The notes under the pieces: generated by a model
What the model saw: the letters and a program-made list of their open reading frames with translations, nothing else
The model's database searches: none
What the model was told of the DNA's origin: nothing
Shown: in pieces, positions 1 through 10,077 of the stretch
How positions within the stretch are numbered: the first letter of the stretch is position 1
How the letters are laid out: the number at the start of each line of letters is the position of its first letter
Translations under genes and position numbers: made by a program
Source of the DNA: an uncultured Lactobacillaceae bacterium
Lineage (GTDB): Bacteria > Bacillota > Bacilli > Lactobacillales > Lactobacillaceae
DNA: 34,170 nt
Direction of reading: 5' to 3'
Assembly (NCBI GenBank): GCA_934216625.1
Contig: CAKQCC010000005.1
Span: forward strand, 1-34,170

Positions 1-3000
1 TTCAAACCAATCATTTATTATCCAGTAACTACAAATTGGCGACCAATCAAATTGATGGCCCGACGAACGTTTCGAACGGGATATATCAGCACCAGAACGC
101 TAAATATTACGGAAAATTAAGTCAGTACAGCATTCCAGTGTTGCCAAAAGCTCAAGTAACCAATGGCTCGGTTTACAAGTTTGTTAATCAAAATGACGGT
201 ACCGTGATTAGCCAGCTTACCAGGTCCGGTTATGATGCAAATGCTTATAAAGATCAGTTGGCGCCGAATGGTTATCACATTTATACTAGTAAAAGTGATA
301 TTCAAACTAGCCAGCCAAGCAGTGACGTTAACTATAACAGTGACGACGACACGACGCTGCGTTATGGCAAATTAACTACTTACACCATTCCGGTGGTTCC
401 CGAAATTAAGCAACCGGTGTATCAATATAATTTCGTTGCGAACGGTAGTCAGAATAAGGGCTCGGAAATCACTTTGAATCCTTACAATTCTGATAATCCG
501 GTCCCTGAATTACCGCAAGGCTTGAAATCCGGTTACTATTACAAAGCGAATGATCCCGTTGACAATCAGGGTGAAACGCCGGCAAGCAATGATTCAAATC
601 CTGATGATCCCAACTATTTTTACCAATATGAAGATAAAAAGTATTATGGGCAGCGCCAGCTTAGTAACGTTACGGTTGAACCGATCAAATCAGCAAGCGA
701 TGATAAGTACACTTTAAACACCTTAGAATTTGATTACGTTCCAAAGAGTGGACCTAATCAAGGCCGAAACGTAATTATCGGAACTTATAACGCTGGACAA
801 GGTAAACTTAATAACGACATGGTAAACCGAGCTTACCAGACCTTAACTTCTGACAACAGCCTTTACAAATCATATTACGCTAAACCAGCCGCCAGCAAAA
901 TTCCGACGATTGATCAGTTGCTACTTCATCCTAATTATGAAGGTGCGGTTGGCAACTATCTGTACGGTGGTCAGCTATACAATGGTTCCAGAAAATCCTA
1001 CTTAATCCCGGTGACTTTAGCAAGCGGAGCTAACGTTAACGGAACGAACGGTTTGCCGAACGTGCCGGTTAACGGTGATCGAGTGGTCGGCAACTTACCC
1101 ATTCCGATTTATGACGGCCCCGATAACGACAGTCACAAAATTATTGATTATTTAAAATTAGATTTTGGCAGTCCGCTCGAGAAAGATCATTTTACCGCTT
1201 CTGATTCTAAGAAAAATTCGATTTACGTCGGTGATCCTTATACTTTAGAAATCAATGGTTCGTCATGGTTACAGAAGTACATTACTGATCACTACTTGCA
1301 CGGTAACTACAAAGAAGATAGTGACCAGACTAGTGCTAGTAATTTTGCCGACGGAAAGATGAAAGACCCGCGAACAGTTCAAATCAAATTCGATAACGTT
1401 GCCACGACGGTTCCGAATGATACTGGAACTCAGGCCCAGAAAGATAATCACATTGACATGTTCATGCGGATTGACGATGGACAATGGAAAGACGTTGCTC
1501 GGGTTCCCGGTCGCGTTGGCTATGAACCCGAAGACGGTTCTTCACGAGCCGATGATAAACGAGATTACATTATTGAAGGCATTGATTGGTATAAGAACCC
1601 CGACGCTTCTAAAACCCAAGGCCTTTATAGTGAAGTTAATACCGACGGGGCCGACCCGTTAAGCTTGCATTACGCTTACAACGTTCCTGAACGAGGAATT
1701 GTTTACTATTCGAATGCCGACGGGGATTTACTTGACGCAAATCCGAGTGATAATAATAAGTCAATTACGGTTAACGGCAAGCAAGCGTTCGGTACTTCCG
1801 GCCACGTGGTGACTTGGTCAGACGGCAATGCCGTTTCCGGCAAAGACGCCAATGACGTTTTGAACGATAGTGATTCTAGTAACTTCGCTCACTTTGCCCA
1901 GGACTTTAATAATGGTACCCATGGTCATTACCAGGACGGTACTGAATCAGTGAACTTACCAAGTGCGTTAGCTAACGAAGGTTTCCAGTCGAATTTCTCG
2001 GTTAACTTCTCGCACCCGACTTGGCGCAATTATCAGGGAGATGGCCAGACTTTCCAGAGTGACGGTCAGACCCACACTGAACGGGTCTTTTCCGTAACCG
2101 GAATGGTCGGTAAGAAGAATCCTGATAACGCTAATTCATTTAATGCTCACGACACGTTTAATCAGATGAACGTGAAACAGCACGGTTCCGACTCGAGCAA
2201 TTTTGACATTCCGATTTCCGACGGCAATGGTAACTTCACTAAATCAACCGCAAACCAGGGAGTTAATTTTAAAGTGGTTAACCGCGGCGATAATCAGATT
2301 CAGAATAACCCAATCAAGAATGGTGACAGTGCTTTTCTGATGCCGTTTAGTGACCAGACTCAAATGCCGAGTCACGTTAAACCGGGAATGCACTGGATCG
2401 TGCCGACCAACGTTGCCCATGATTACATTCCAGAAAATGATCACCAGACTGAACACGGTACTTTCGACGCCAACGGTGACTTTGTGCCGGATGATTACGA
2501 AAATGACGGTTCGAATCATTTGAACTGGCATTATTCCCGTGAAAAGATTCAGTACGTAATTTACGATCCGGTGACCAAAAGCGAAAAGAAGGTTGGCGCA
2601 AATACCATTCCAAAAATGGTTTCCGACGGTAACGGCGGCTTGAAAGAAGAAGTCAACTCTAATCATCAGGTTGTGTACATGAATCCTGATCAATTGAATT
2701 TCTATTACGACCCGAGTATTAAGAACGATGATTACGTTGGTAAAGACATCTTTTATAGCAACGATAATCAGCTGCCGAAAGCGTTGCTGGATGCTGGTTA
2801 TCATTTAGATCCGAACGCTCGGGATGCACACCGTTACGGAAAGGATTCCCAGTACTTCATTTTAGGAAACGGCGAGCATACCGCTGATGTTTATATTTCG
2901 AAAGCCGACACGGTGCCCGATAATAATCCGGCCAGTCCGGATCATTACATTCCGGTCGGTCCCCGGAATCCAAACTTTAATTCGTCACGTCCGGTCGGCC

Positions 3001-4631
3001 CTGGTAACTGGCCTTATCTTCCGGAAAAGACACCGGTTCCGTCCGATCAACCCGATTCGGATGCTCATCCGAACATTAACCGCCACGAAAATCTGATTCC
3101 GAGTCCGAATCACGCTCACGTTGATCCGCAGAATCCGTCTAATCATGGTGGAATGGTTCCTGATGGTCCAGCTGGCTGGATACCAGGTAGTGACGTTCCG
3201 GCGATTAAGGCTGACTTTAACATTCACGCTAACGTTAGCATGAACGATGGCGGTGGTTACATCAATGGCTCCGATTTGCCAATCGCAATCGACGTTGATT
3301 TGGCACACAGCGCTTTGAACACCACCTATACTTTGAGTTCAAAGAACATTCGGGAAGCAATTGTTAACCGTGCTTATCAAGGCTACACTGATCGCGATGG
3401 TGAAGCTCAGGACTTGTATTATGATTCCATTATGCGAAAGCCTGGCGAAGCTTACCAGCCGATTCAGTACCAGATTGTGAACCGGAACGGTGCTTATCAC
3501 GTGGTTCTGGTCGGCAATGGCAACCGGAACGCTGGCGACTTTATGTTCACGCCGTCCAACGCCATTATTGATTACGAAGGCACGTCTTACAAACGCAACG
3601 CCGCTAGTGATATGAAGGCAAGCAATTCGGTTGGTAAAGACCAGTTCAACCGGCCAAACAGCACTAGTGATCGAGGTAAACAAGTTGAATCGGTAGTTGC
3701 TGAAGGCTATCAAGGCATGCGGATTGACCCGATTAATAATAAGGACGTCAGAACCTTCTTTAACGCAAGTGGTTGGTCACTAGAACCGGTTAACGGTGAA
3801 AAGATTTCACCATTTATCCTGGAAGGCTACGATTATAATTACGTAGATCAGAATTCAAATGATGATCACCACTTCATTCCGACGACTGAGCATGATGAAG
3901 GTTCAGGCTTGGTAAAGAGGTTAACTAAGTACGACGGCTTTTATAATGCAATCTCCGGTCCTTTGAGTGAACACAGTGATTTGAATGATGAACAGATTAA
4001 ACCGGTGATGATTGAAAATCAGACTCCGGATCAGAATCACATTACGATCAACGGTAAACAATATTACGAAAAGAACGGTGACGTCTACTCTAACGATCAG
4101 CAAAACCGGTTTGCTGAGCAGGTTGGTGCCAATACGATTGAGTATAATAACGGTACGCTGTTGAAGCAGGGTCAGACTTCTAATGCGGCTGGTCAACCGT
4201 TGATGGTTGATGACGCCGGTAATTTGATGATTGATCCTGACTATGCGGGAAATCGGGCCCAGGCCGGTATTGATGCTCAGACCCCTGCGGTAAGCGCAAC
4301 CAGGCAGGGTAACAGTAATCGATTGAACAGCGCGAGGGCTCAATTGGTTTGTGTACCGTTGCGCTGCGTTCCCAACGGTCAAAAAGCAACCGCGTTAAAG
4401 GCGACTCGTCAAGTTCAATCATCAGATCCGGGTCAGTCTGAACACTTATCCGCTGGTTCCAGTCATGATTACTTCAAAGTTTATGCTCATCACTTGGTAA
4501 ACTTCGCGATTGATCAAACGAATCAGCGCTTACAACCGAATTCTGCTCAGGATCAACGAGTTTTGAATCAATTTGAGCAACGAATCAAGAATCACTTGGC
4601 AGTTGATCATAAATACAATCCTAAGCATTGA
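1..4631 (+). CDS. Giant cell-surface/secreted protein, 5' truncated by window edge
   Basis: The reading frame is open from base 3 with no start preceded by a ribosome binding site, so the gene begins upstream; 1542 residues are visible. The first ~330 residues hold modules of about 85-105 residues, each ending in a Tyr-Gly strand motif: KYYGKLSQYSIPVLP (near base 102), RYGKLTTYTIPVVPE (near 360), KYYGQRQLSNVTVEP (near 639) and YLYGGQLYNGSRKSYLIPV (near 957). These resemble MucBP/Mub-like surface repeats, by eye only. A second element, VNRAYQ, recurs near 822 and 3361, and VGANTI near 2591 and 4120. A Pro/Asn/His-rich stretch lies around 2910-3200. The protein is rich in Asn, Asp, Gly and Tyr, poor in Lys, and has only two cysteines (CVPLRC, near 4350). 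There is no LPXTG motif, membrane anchor or catalytic motif that I recognise. A role in adhesion or aggregation is inference. The gene converges on the ABC-F gene and ends at a strong hairpin. Confidence 0.85.
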   Translation, partial: QTNHLLSSNYKLATNQIDGPTNVSNGIYQHQNAKYYGKLSQYSIPVLPKAQVTNGSVYKFVNQNDGTVISQLTRSGYDANAYKDQLAPNGYHIYTSKSDIQTSQPSSDVNYNSDDDTTLRYGKLTTYTIPVVPEIKQPVYQYNFVANGSQNKGSEITLNPYNSDNPVPELPQGLKSGYYYKANDPVDNQGETPASNDSNPDDPNYFYQYEDKKYYGQRQLSNVTVEPIKSASDDKYTLNTLEFDYVPKSGPNQGRNVIIGTYNAGQGKLNNDMVNRAYQTLTSDNSLYKSYYAKPAASKIPTIDQLLLHPNYEGAVGNYLYGGQLYNGSRKSYLIPVTLASGANVNGTNGLPNVPVNGDRVVGNLPIPIYDGPDNDSHKIIDYLKLDFGSPLEKDHFTASDSKKNSIYVGDPYTLEINGSSWLQKYITDHYLHGNYKEDSDQTSASNFADGKMKDPRTVQIKFDNVATTVPNDTGTQAQKDNHIDMFMRIDDGQWKDVARVPGRVGYEPEDGSSRADDKRDYIIEGIDWYKNPDASKTQGLYSEVNTDGADPLSLHYAYNVPERGIVYYSNADGDLLDANPSDNNKSITVNGKQAFGTSGHVVTWSDGNAVSGKDANDVLNDSDSSNFAHFAQDFNNGTHGHYQDGTESVNLPSALANEGFQSNFSVNFSHPTWRNYQGDGQTFQSDGQTHTERVFSVTGMVGKKNPDNANSFNAHDTFNQMNVKQHGSDSSNFDIPISDGNGNFTKSTANQGVNFKVVNRGDNQIQNNPIKNGDSAFLMPFSDQTQMPSHVKPGMHWIVPTNVAHDYIPENDHQTEHGTFDANGDFVPDDYENDGSNHLNWHYSREKIQYVIYDPVTKSEKKVGANTIPKMVSDGNGGLKEEVNSNHQVVYMNPDQLNFYYDPSIKNDDYVGKDIFYSNDNQLPKALLDAGYHLDPNARDAHRYGKDSQYFILGNGEHTADVYISKADTVPDNNPASPDHYIPVGPRNPNFNSSRPVGPGNWPYLPEKTPVPSDQPDSDAHPNINRHENLIPSPNHAHVDPQNPSNHGGMVPDGPAGWIPGSDVPAIKADFNIHANVSMNDGGGYINGSDLPIAIDVDLAHSALNTTYTLSSKNIREAIVNRAYQGYTDRDGEAQDLYYDSIMRKPGEAYQPIQYQIVNRNGAYHVVLVGNGNRNAGDFMFTPSNAIIDYEGTSYKRNAASDMKASNSVGKDQFNRPNSTSDRGKQVESVVAEGYQGMRIDPINNKDVRTFFNASGWSLEPVNGEKISPFILEGYDYNYVDQNSNDDHHFIPTTEHDEGSGLVKRLTKYDGFYNAISGPLSEHSDLNDEQIKPVMIENQTPDQNHITINGKQYYEKNGDVYSNDQQNRFAEQVGANTIEYNNGTLLKQGQTSNAAGQPLMVDDAGNLMIDPDYAGNRAQAGIDAQTPAVSATRQGNSNRLNSARAQLVCVPLRCVPNGQKATALKATRQVQSSDPGQSEHLSAGSSHDYFKVYAHHLVNFAIDQTNQRLQPNSAQDQRVLNQFEQRIKNHLAVDHKYNPKH

Positions 4632-4657
4632 CTCTTAAAGGTAAAATAATAAAAATT

Positions 4658-4695
4658 AAGCCAATCGATAAATTAAGTTATCGATTGGCTTTTTT
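4658..4695. terminator. Bidirectional intrinsic terminator between giant gene and ydiF
   Basis: A perfect 14-bp stem (arms 4658-4671 and 4678-4691, beginning AAGCCAATCGATAA) with a 6-nt loop is followed by a T run on the plus strand. The A-rich DNA left of the stem gives a U-rich tail on the minus strand, so it can serve both convergent genes. Confidence 0.93.
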
Positions 4696-4696
4696 G

Positions 4697-6652
4697 TTAA
4701 TCAAAATTTTCTAATTTAATTCCGGCTTTTTCCCATTGCTTCTCTAATTTCTGCTCGACCTTAGTTATTTTATCGAGCTTTTGTTGGAATTGGTTTAATT
4801 TTTGGGGATTCTTCAAATTCTGGGGTTGAGTCATTTTGGTTTCGATTTGTTGCTTAGCTTGATCGAAGTGCTCAATTTTTAATTCTAATTTTTTAACTTG
4901 CCGGGCCAGCTTTCGCTTCGCTTTTTTGATTTGTTTGTTTTGAACGTAATTTCGCTGGGCTTTTGATTTAAAGTGCTTCGTTGATGACTGATGAACGGTC
5001 GGTGACTTTTGTTGTTTATGGAGCTTGACCGCACGTTCCTCTTCTTTTTTAGCAACGTAATAATCATAATTACCTAAATATAATTTGGCACCGTGTTTTG
5101 AAATTTCGATTACGGAAGTGGCTAATTTATTGATGAAGTAACGGTCGTGGGAAACGAAGAGGATGGTCCCGGAAAAGTTGATCAGGGCGTTTTCAAGAAC
5201 TTCACGACTGGCAATGTCAAGGTGATTAGTGGGCTCATCCAGTAATAATAGATTACTTTTGCGCATCGCGAGCTTAGTTAGCTGCAGGCGTGCTTTTTCA
5301 CCGCCGGATAATTTCCGGACTCGTTTTTTGACTTCGTTTCCTGAAAACAGGAAGCTGCCCAGCACTGATCTGATCTTGCCTTCGTCAACGGTCGGGTGAG
5401 CGTCCCAAAGTTCACTCAAAACGGTTTTCTGCGGGTGAAGTGTAGCCTGCTTTTGGTCGTAATAGCCGATCGAAACTCCGGTGCCAAACTGAATTTCGCC
5501 ACTGATCTTGGGGATTAAGCCACAGATCGTTTTCATTAGGGTTGATTTACCGATCCCGTTCGGCCCGATGATGGCGATCATCTGGTGCCGCTTGAGGCTA
5601 AAACTGACCGGACCGGTCACCACGTGGTTGTGATAGCCCACCATTAAGTTCCTAACGGTTAAGACGTTGGTACCGCTCTGCCGTTCGGTCCGGAACCGAA
5701 AGTGAGCAACTTTAGTGTAATTCCGTGGTTTAGCAATTCGCTTGACCTTAGCCAGTTGCTTTCGGCGGGATTGAGCTCGTTTGGAAGTTGAAGCCCGGGC
5801 GATGTTTTTCTTGATGAAGGATTTGGCTTTCTTGATTTGTTTCTGCTGTTTTTCGTAAGCTCGGGTTGCTAACCAATTTCGCTTTTTTCGTTTTTGAACA
5901 AACTGACTGTAATTACCGTAGTAGTGAGTTAAAGTCCCATTAGCTAAATTATCGACTTCGGTGGCAACCCGGTCCAGAAAGTAACGATCGTGCGAGACCA
6001 CTAAGATGGCGCCAGGATAGCCTCTTAAATAATTTTCGAGCCAGGTAATGGTCTTGACGTCAATGTGATTGGTAGGCTCGTCTAAAATTAATAACGGTCG
6101 CTTTTCAAGCAGTAGCTTGGCAAGTGCCAATTGTGACTGCTGACCACCGGATAAAGTATTAATGTTGCGGTGGTAATCTTTTTGGGTGAAACCGAAACCG
6201 GCGAGGACTCCCCGAATATCGGCTTGGTAGCGATACCCGTTTTCTTCCGTGAATTTATTCTGGGCCTGGTCGTAAATCTTGGCGACCCTTTTTAGTCGTT
6301 CCGGGTTATTGATGACTTGATTTTGGCCCATTGCTTTTTCTAGCTTGTGAATTTGTTTGGCTTGCTTGATCAAGCCGGCAAAAACCCCATTCATTTCCTG
6401 AATAATGGTTCGGTTCGAATGCAAACCGGTGTTTTGGGCTAAATAACCGGTTTTAAGACTGTTCTTGGTGGCAATGGTGCCGTCGCTGACGCCGATTTCG
6501 CCGATTAACATCTTGACCAAAGTTGACTTGCCGACCCCGTTTCGACCAACCAGAGCAATCCGGCTGTGGTCGCTGATCTTTAAATTGACGTTGCTAAAAA
6601 GCGTTTGGCCCTGAAAACGTTTGGTTAGACGTCGCGCTTGCAATAGGATCAT
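4697..6652 (-). CDS. ydiF: ABC-F family ATPase, YdiF-like
   Basis: This is a soluble twin-ATPase protein of the ABC-F family, whose members act on the ribosome (translation rescue, or resistance in some branches) rather than in transport. Seen in the 651 residues: Walker A GRNGVGKST (36-44), signature LSGGQQSQ (167-174), Walker B with DEPTNHID (to 198); a basic interdomain linker (about 235-330); second Walker A GPNGIGKST (363-371), signature LSGGEKAR and DEPTNHLD (472-479); and a lysine/glutamine-rich C-terminal coiled coil (about 560-651). No membrane segment is present. The N-terminus (MILLQ) and the text GYLAQNTGL resemble Bacillus YdiF, which also lies near groESL. The start is the ATG at 6652, 7 nt after AAAGGAGG; an in-frame upstream start at 6682 would place that site inside the coding region. 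Membership of ABC-F is firm; the subfamily symbol is less sure. Confidence 0.9.
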   Translation of the reverse strand: MILLQARRLTKRFQGQTLFSNVNLKISDHSRIALVGRNGVGKSTLVKMLIGEIGVSDGTIATKNSLKTGYLAQNTGLHSNRTIIQEMNGVFAGLIKQAKQIHKLEKAMGQNQVINNPERLKRVAKIYDQAQNKFTEENGYRYQADIRGVLAGFGFTQKDYHRNINTLSGGQQSQLALAKLLLEKRPLLILDEPTNHIDVKTITWLENYLRGYPGAILVVSHDRYFLDRVATEVDNLANGTLTHYYGNYSQFVQKRKKRNWLATRAYEKQQKQIKKAKSFIKKNIARASTSKRAQSRRKQLAKVKRIAKPRNYTKVAHFRFRTERQSGTNVLTVRNLMVGYHNHVVTGPVSFSLKRHQMIAIIGPNGIGKSTLMKTICGLIPKISGEIQFGTGVSIGYYDQKQATLHPQKTVLSELWDAHPTVDEGKIRSVLGSFLFSGNEVKKRVRKLSGGEKARLQLTKLAMRKSNLLLLDEPTNHLDIASREVLENALINFSGTILFVSHDRYFINKLATSVIEISKHGAKLYLGNYDYYVAKKEEERAVKLHKQQKSPTVHQSSTKHFKSKAQRNYVQNKQIKKAKRKLARQVKKLELKIEHFDQAKQQIETKMTQPQNLKNPQKLNQFQQKLDKITKVEQKLEKQWEKAGIKLENFD

Positions 6653-6753
6653 TTTTTCGCCTCCTTTTATAGCAAAACCCAATTTAATTGTACCATGCTG
6701 AAGCTAACGAACGGTTTTTAAATTAATTTTATTCAATTTATGAACTTTAGGCC

Positions 6754-6782
6754 TTGCATTTCTCGTCAAAAAATAATATATT
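6754..6782 (+). promoter_or_regulatory. groESL promoter (sigma-A type)
   Basis: A -35 TTGCAT (6754-6759) and a -10 TATATT (6777-6782) are separated by 17 nt. Transcription would start about 6789, just upstream of or within the CIRCE operator, the expected arrangement for HrcA repression. Confidence 0.7.
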
Positions 6783-6795
6783 GGTTATGGTGATT

Positions 6796-6831
6796 TTAGC
6801 ACTTAACTATTGAGAGTGCTAAGAGTGCTAA
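6796..6831 (+). promoter_or_regulatory. CIRCE operator (HrcA site) with an additional tandem half-site
   Basis: The inverted repeat TTAGCACTT (6796-6804), a 9-nt spacer and GAGTGCTAA (6814-6822) match CIRCE (TTAGCACTC-N9-GAGTGCTAA) with one mismatch in the left arm. GAGTGCTAA is repeated immediately at 6823-6831. This is direct evidence that HrcA controls groESL; hrcA itself is outside the window. Confidence 0.93.
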
Positions 6832-6865
6832 TTAATTTAATTGATAATTATTTGGAGGGATCAAC

Positions 6866-7150
6866 GTGTTAAAGCCATTAGGTGATCGTGTCATTATTGA
6901 AATTGAAAAACCAAAGGAACGAACCGTTGGCGGCATTGTTTTAGCTAGCAACGCTAAGCAAAAGCCGCAAACTGGTACCGTTGTTGCGGTTGGTCCTGGT
7001 CGCCAGCTTGATAACGGCAAGGTTCAAAAACCGGCCGTTAAAAAAGGCGACAAAGTATTATACGATAAATATTCCGGAACTTCTGTAAAGTATAACGGTA
7101 AGTCTTACTTAGTTGTTCACGACAAAGACTTAGTTGCAATTGTTGATTAA
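6866..7150 (+). CDS. groES: Co-chaperonin GroES
   Basis: The 94-residue protein is the 10-kDa chaperonin that forms the heptameric lid on GroEL and works in the cytoplasm in ATP-dependent folding. The start [11 protein letters not shown], the mobile loop region with [16 protein letters not shown] (about 23-38) and the end KDLVAIVD are typical of the family, as is the length. It begins with GTG at 6866, preceded by GGAGGG with 6 nt spacing. groEL follows after a 41-nt gap with its own ribosome binding site, forming a bicistronic operon under the CIRCE element upstream. Confidence 0.97.
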   Translation: MLKPLGDRVIIEIEKPKERTVGGIVLASNAKQKPQTGTVVAVGPGRQLDNGKVQKPAVKKGDKVLYDKYSGTSVKYNGKSYLVVHDKDLVAIVD

Positions 7151-7191
7151 TCAGAATTAAAACGATTTCAGAATTAATGAGGTGAAATTAA

Positions 7192-8808
<1,617 letters not shown>

Positions 8809-8828
8809 AATTGAATTAAACTAGTTTT

Positions 8829-8860
8829 AAAGGACCTTCAATTTTAGAAGGTCCTTTTTC
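8829..8860 (+). terminator. groESL intrinsic terminator
   Basis: An 11-bp perfect stem (AAAGGACCTTC at 8829-8839 with its complement at 8847-8857) and a 7-nt loop are followed by a T-rich tail. Confidence 0.92.
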
Positions 8861-8862
8861 TT

Positions 8863-8891
8863 TTGGCTAAATTTGTGAAATCCTATATAAT
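8863..8891 (+). promoter_or_regulatory. Putative tagO promoter
   Basis: A perfect -10 TATAAT lies at 8886-8891, with TTGGCT at 8863-8868 as a partial -35 match at 17 nt spacing. It sits between the groESL terminator and tagO. Confidence 0.55.
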
Positions 8892-8924
8892 AATAGTAGT
8901 AATTTAAGTAAGGGACATTTGTTA

Positions 8925-10031
8925 ATGAAATTTAAAATTATTGTTTGTTTATTTGCCACCATGATTATTTCGGCGATCTTGACCCCGTTCATTCGTACGT
9001 TGGCGTTTCGGGTCGGGGCGATTGACCAACCCAACCGCCGCCGAATTAATAAGATTCCGATGCCAACGTGGGGCGGCCTCGCAATTTTCATTGCTTACAC
9101 TTTTGCCACGGTCTTTATGCTTCGGGATCAGATGCCCAGCACTCAGCTGTGGGGGATCTTGGGTGGTGAACTCATGATTCTAGTTACCGGGATGACCGAT
9201 GACGTTTACGTATTAAAGCCGCACCAGAAAATTATCGGCATTTCGCTAGCGGCGTTTTTTATTTATTTCTTTAGTAAAATCAGAATGAATCTGGTAACTT
9301 TGCCAGTCATTGGCAGCTTTCATTTAGGCTGGCTAAGTTTACCGCTCACCTGGCTATGGATTTTGGCGATTACGAACGCCGTGAATCTAATTGACGGCCT
9401 CGATGGTTTGGCAACCGGAGTTTCAATCATTGCGTTAACCACAATGGGAATCATCGGGACGTTCTTTTTGACCACCACTAACGTTTTTGTGGTGATCATG
9501 ATTTTTGCGCTGGTTGCTTCCTGCTTAGGCTTCTTACCTTACAATTTCTTTCCGGCCCGAATTTATTTGGGTGACACCGGTTCGCTGTTTATCGGGTTCA
9601 TGATTTCGGTTTTTTCGCTAAACGGTTTAAAGGACGCAACCTTTATTTCGGTGATCATTCCGGTGGTCATTTTAGGGGTGCCAATTACCGACACCGTTTG
9701 CGCCATCATCCGCCGCATCCTGAATCGGCAGCCGATTTCGCACGCTGACAAGCGGCATTTGCACCATCGCTTAATGCAGATTGGCTTGACCCACCGCCAA
9801 ACGGTGCTTGTGATCTACGGGATTGCGCTGATTTTTTCGTTCATTTCGTTACTTTATCCGCTCTCGAATCTGATGGGTTCGATTTTGCTGACGGTGGCAA
9901 CGCTAGTCGGTTTAGAACTTTTTGTGGAATCCATTCACCTGGCGGGAACCCGCAAACAGCCGTTATTAAACGGAATTAAGTGGATTGTTAAAAACACGAC
10001 CAGCAAGAGTAATCACCGTAAATTGAATTGA
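8925..10031 (+). CDS. tagO: Undecaprenyl-phosphate GlcNAc-1-phosphate transferase, TagO type
   Basis: This polytopic membrane enzyme of the MraY/WecA/TagO family transfers GlcNAc-1-phosphate from UDP-GlcNAc to undecaprenyl phosphate, the first step of wall teichoic acid linkage-unit synthesis. The 368 residues are mostly hydrophobic helices. Family motifs are GAIDQPNRRRINKIPMPTWG (31-50), the acidic pair in TDDVYVLKPHQK (91-102), NAVNLIDGLDGLATG (151-165), LGDTGSLFIGF, and the histidine-rich cytoplasmic loop HADKRHLHHRLMQIG. The start chosen is ATG 8925, about 10 nt after AAGGGA; the TTG at 8919 is too close to that site. No other wall teichoic acid genes are nearby. Related enzymes for exopolysaccharide or polyisoprenyl-linked sugars cannot be excluded. 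Confidence 0.92.
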   Translation: MKFKIIVCLFATMIISAILTPFIRTLAFRVGAIDQPNRRRINKIPMPTWGGLAIFIAYTFATVFMLRDQMPSTQLWGILGGELMILVTGMTDDVYVLKPHQKIIGISLAAFFIYFFSKIRMNLVTLPVIGSFHLGWLSLPLTWLWILAITNAVNLIDGLDGLATGVSIIALTTMGIIGTFFLTTTNVFVVIMIFALVASCLGFLPYNFFPARIYLGDTGSLFIGFMISVFSLNGLKDATFISVIIPVVILGVPITDTVCAIIRRILNRQPISHADKRHLHHRLMQIGLTHRQTVLVIYGIALIFSFISLLYPLSNLMGSILLTVATLVGLELFVESIHLAGTRKQPLLNGIKWIVKNTTSKSNHRKLN

Positions 10032-10040
10032 TTGCAAAAA

Positions 10041-10071
10041 AATGAGGCCATTTTAATTGGCCTTATTTTTT
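10041..10071. terminator. Bidirectional terminator between tagO and yigZ
   Basis: A 10-bp stem with one G-T pair (AATGAGGCCA at 10041-10050, partner 10058-10067) has a 7-nt loop. It has a T tail on the plus strand and an A tract on the left that becomes a U tail on the minus strand. Confidence 0.88.
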
Positions 10072-10077
10072 ATGCCG

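Noticed and set aside
2244..2804. 186-codon open frame on the minus strand inside the giant gene
   Set aside because: It has no ribosome site, its composition is the mirror of the plus-strand coding sequence, and it shows no recognisable motif. The same applies to the other long antisense frames in this gene and over groEL, uvrA and rapZ.
4340..4385. VPNG-QKAT text near the C-terminus of the giant protein as a degenerate LPXTG sorting signal
   Set aside because: It lacks the LPxTG pattern, and no hydrophobic helix or terminal positive tail follows within the next 30 residues; about 80 further residues are hydrophilic.
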